Below are positions 13,449-13,633 of a stretch of DNA of 13,633 bases, piece by piece. The stretch comes from Sedimentisphaerales bacterium (GTDB lineage Bacteria; Planctomycetota; Phycisphaerae; Sedimentisphaerales; SG8-4), in NCBI GenBank assembly GCA_016928975.1, contig JAFGJR010000263.1, positions 1 to 13,633 of the forward strand, given 5' to 3'. Each line of letters starts with the position of its first letter. The stretch's first letter is position 1. The notes under the pieces are model-generated. The model saw only the letters and a program-made list of their open reading frames with translations. It ran no database searches and was not told where the DNA came from. Both the position numbers and the translations under genes were made by a program.

Positions 13449-13633
13449 TAAAAGAACCTGCCTGTTCCGTTGTTTCCTATAACTCCCTTTCTCGCAAGGA
13501 CTAAGGGATCTTCAATTTTTCTTGTGCCGCGTGAAGTCGTGGTCTTCTGCACTGCAAAGGCGTAACATCGAATGGCACTGCCGTGAGTTTTGGGGCTTAC
13601 GGGCACGCACGCTCTCCGGAGGCATGAAGGGAA
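13449..13633. other. Unassigned right edge
   Basis: No gene can be assigned. On the minus strand a frame is open from the window edge to a TGA at 13445-13447 (62 codons), and on the plus strand another is open from 13483 to the edge. Neither has recognisable features, and the codons are more AT-rich than in the neighbouring genes. A GGAGG lies at 13618-13622 with an ATG only one base after it (13624), too close for a normal start. Confidence 0.3.

Noticed and set aside
13618..13633. GGAGG followed by ATG at the right edge
   Set aside because: Spacing of one base is too short and only three codons are visible.

Overview
This GC-rich, gene-dense window looks like a chromosomal segment from a Planctomycetota bacterium, most likely Phycisphaerae/Sedimentisphaerales-like. 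This is inference from gene families, not a database match. The clues are an RNase Y-YmdB pair, a short excisionase-like HTH protein with a C-terminal membrane anchor, an 'AANRxNAxKSTGPRTPEGK' family protein, and short extragenic repeats that run into coding sequence. No rRNA, tRNA, transposase or CRISPR array was found.

Layout: (1) 1-600, 3' part of a carbon-nitrogen hydrolase (+). (2) 567-1884, a two-gene minus-strand unit of a STAS-domain protein and a zinc-ribbon membrane protein, whose end overlaps the hydrolase tail. (3) 2059-5316, three overlapping plus-strand genes: a 656-aa protein of unknown function, a coiled-coil/zinc-finger protein, and an HTH protein with a C-terminal membrane helix. 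(4) 5370-6632, an HI0933/BaiN-type flavoprotein, converging with (5) 6622-7500, an M48 zinc-protease lipoprotein. (6) 7501-8262, a non-coding block with a GC-rich dyad tract, a promoter framed by dyads, a possible small RNA with terminator, and a second promoter. (7) 8263-9129, a diacylglycerol-kinase-like lipid kinase. (8) 9130-9800, a long non-coding block with a promoter candidate and many inverted repeats. (9) 9801-12363, RNase Y (rny) and a YmdB-type phosphodiesterase, separated by an inverted array of 9-nt repeats. (10) 12382-13293, a minus-strand protein whose C-terminal third is translated repeat DNA, with its own promoter and a 7-nt-period leader repeat. (11) 13449-13633, unassigned.

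The best-understood group is rny-ymdB: a membrane-anchored mRNA-decay endonuclease and a phosphodiesterase that is often its neighbour. The STAS/zinc-ribbon pair and the three-gene overlapping unit look like co-expressed lineage-specific systems of unknown role. The strongest non-coding signals are the dyad-flanked promoter and possible sRNA at 7881-8061, the structured region before rny, and the 9-nt and 7-nt period repeats. No tool was run; RNA folds, promoters and terminators were read by eye.
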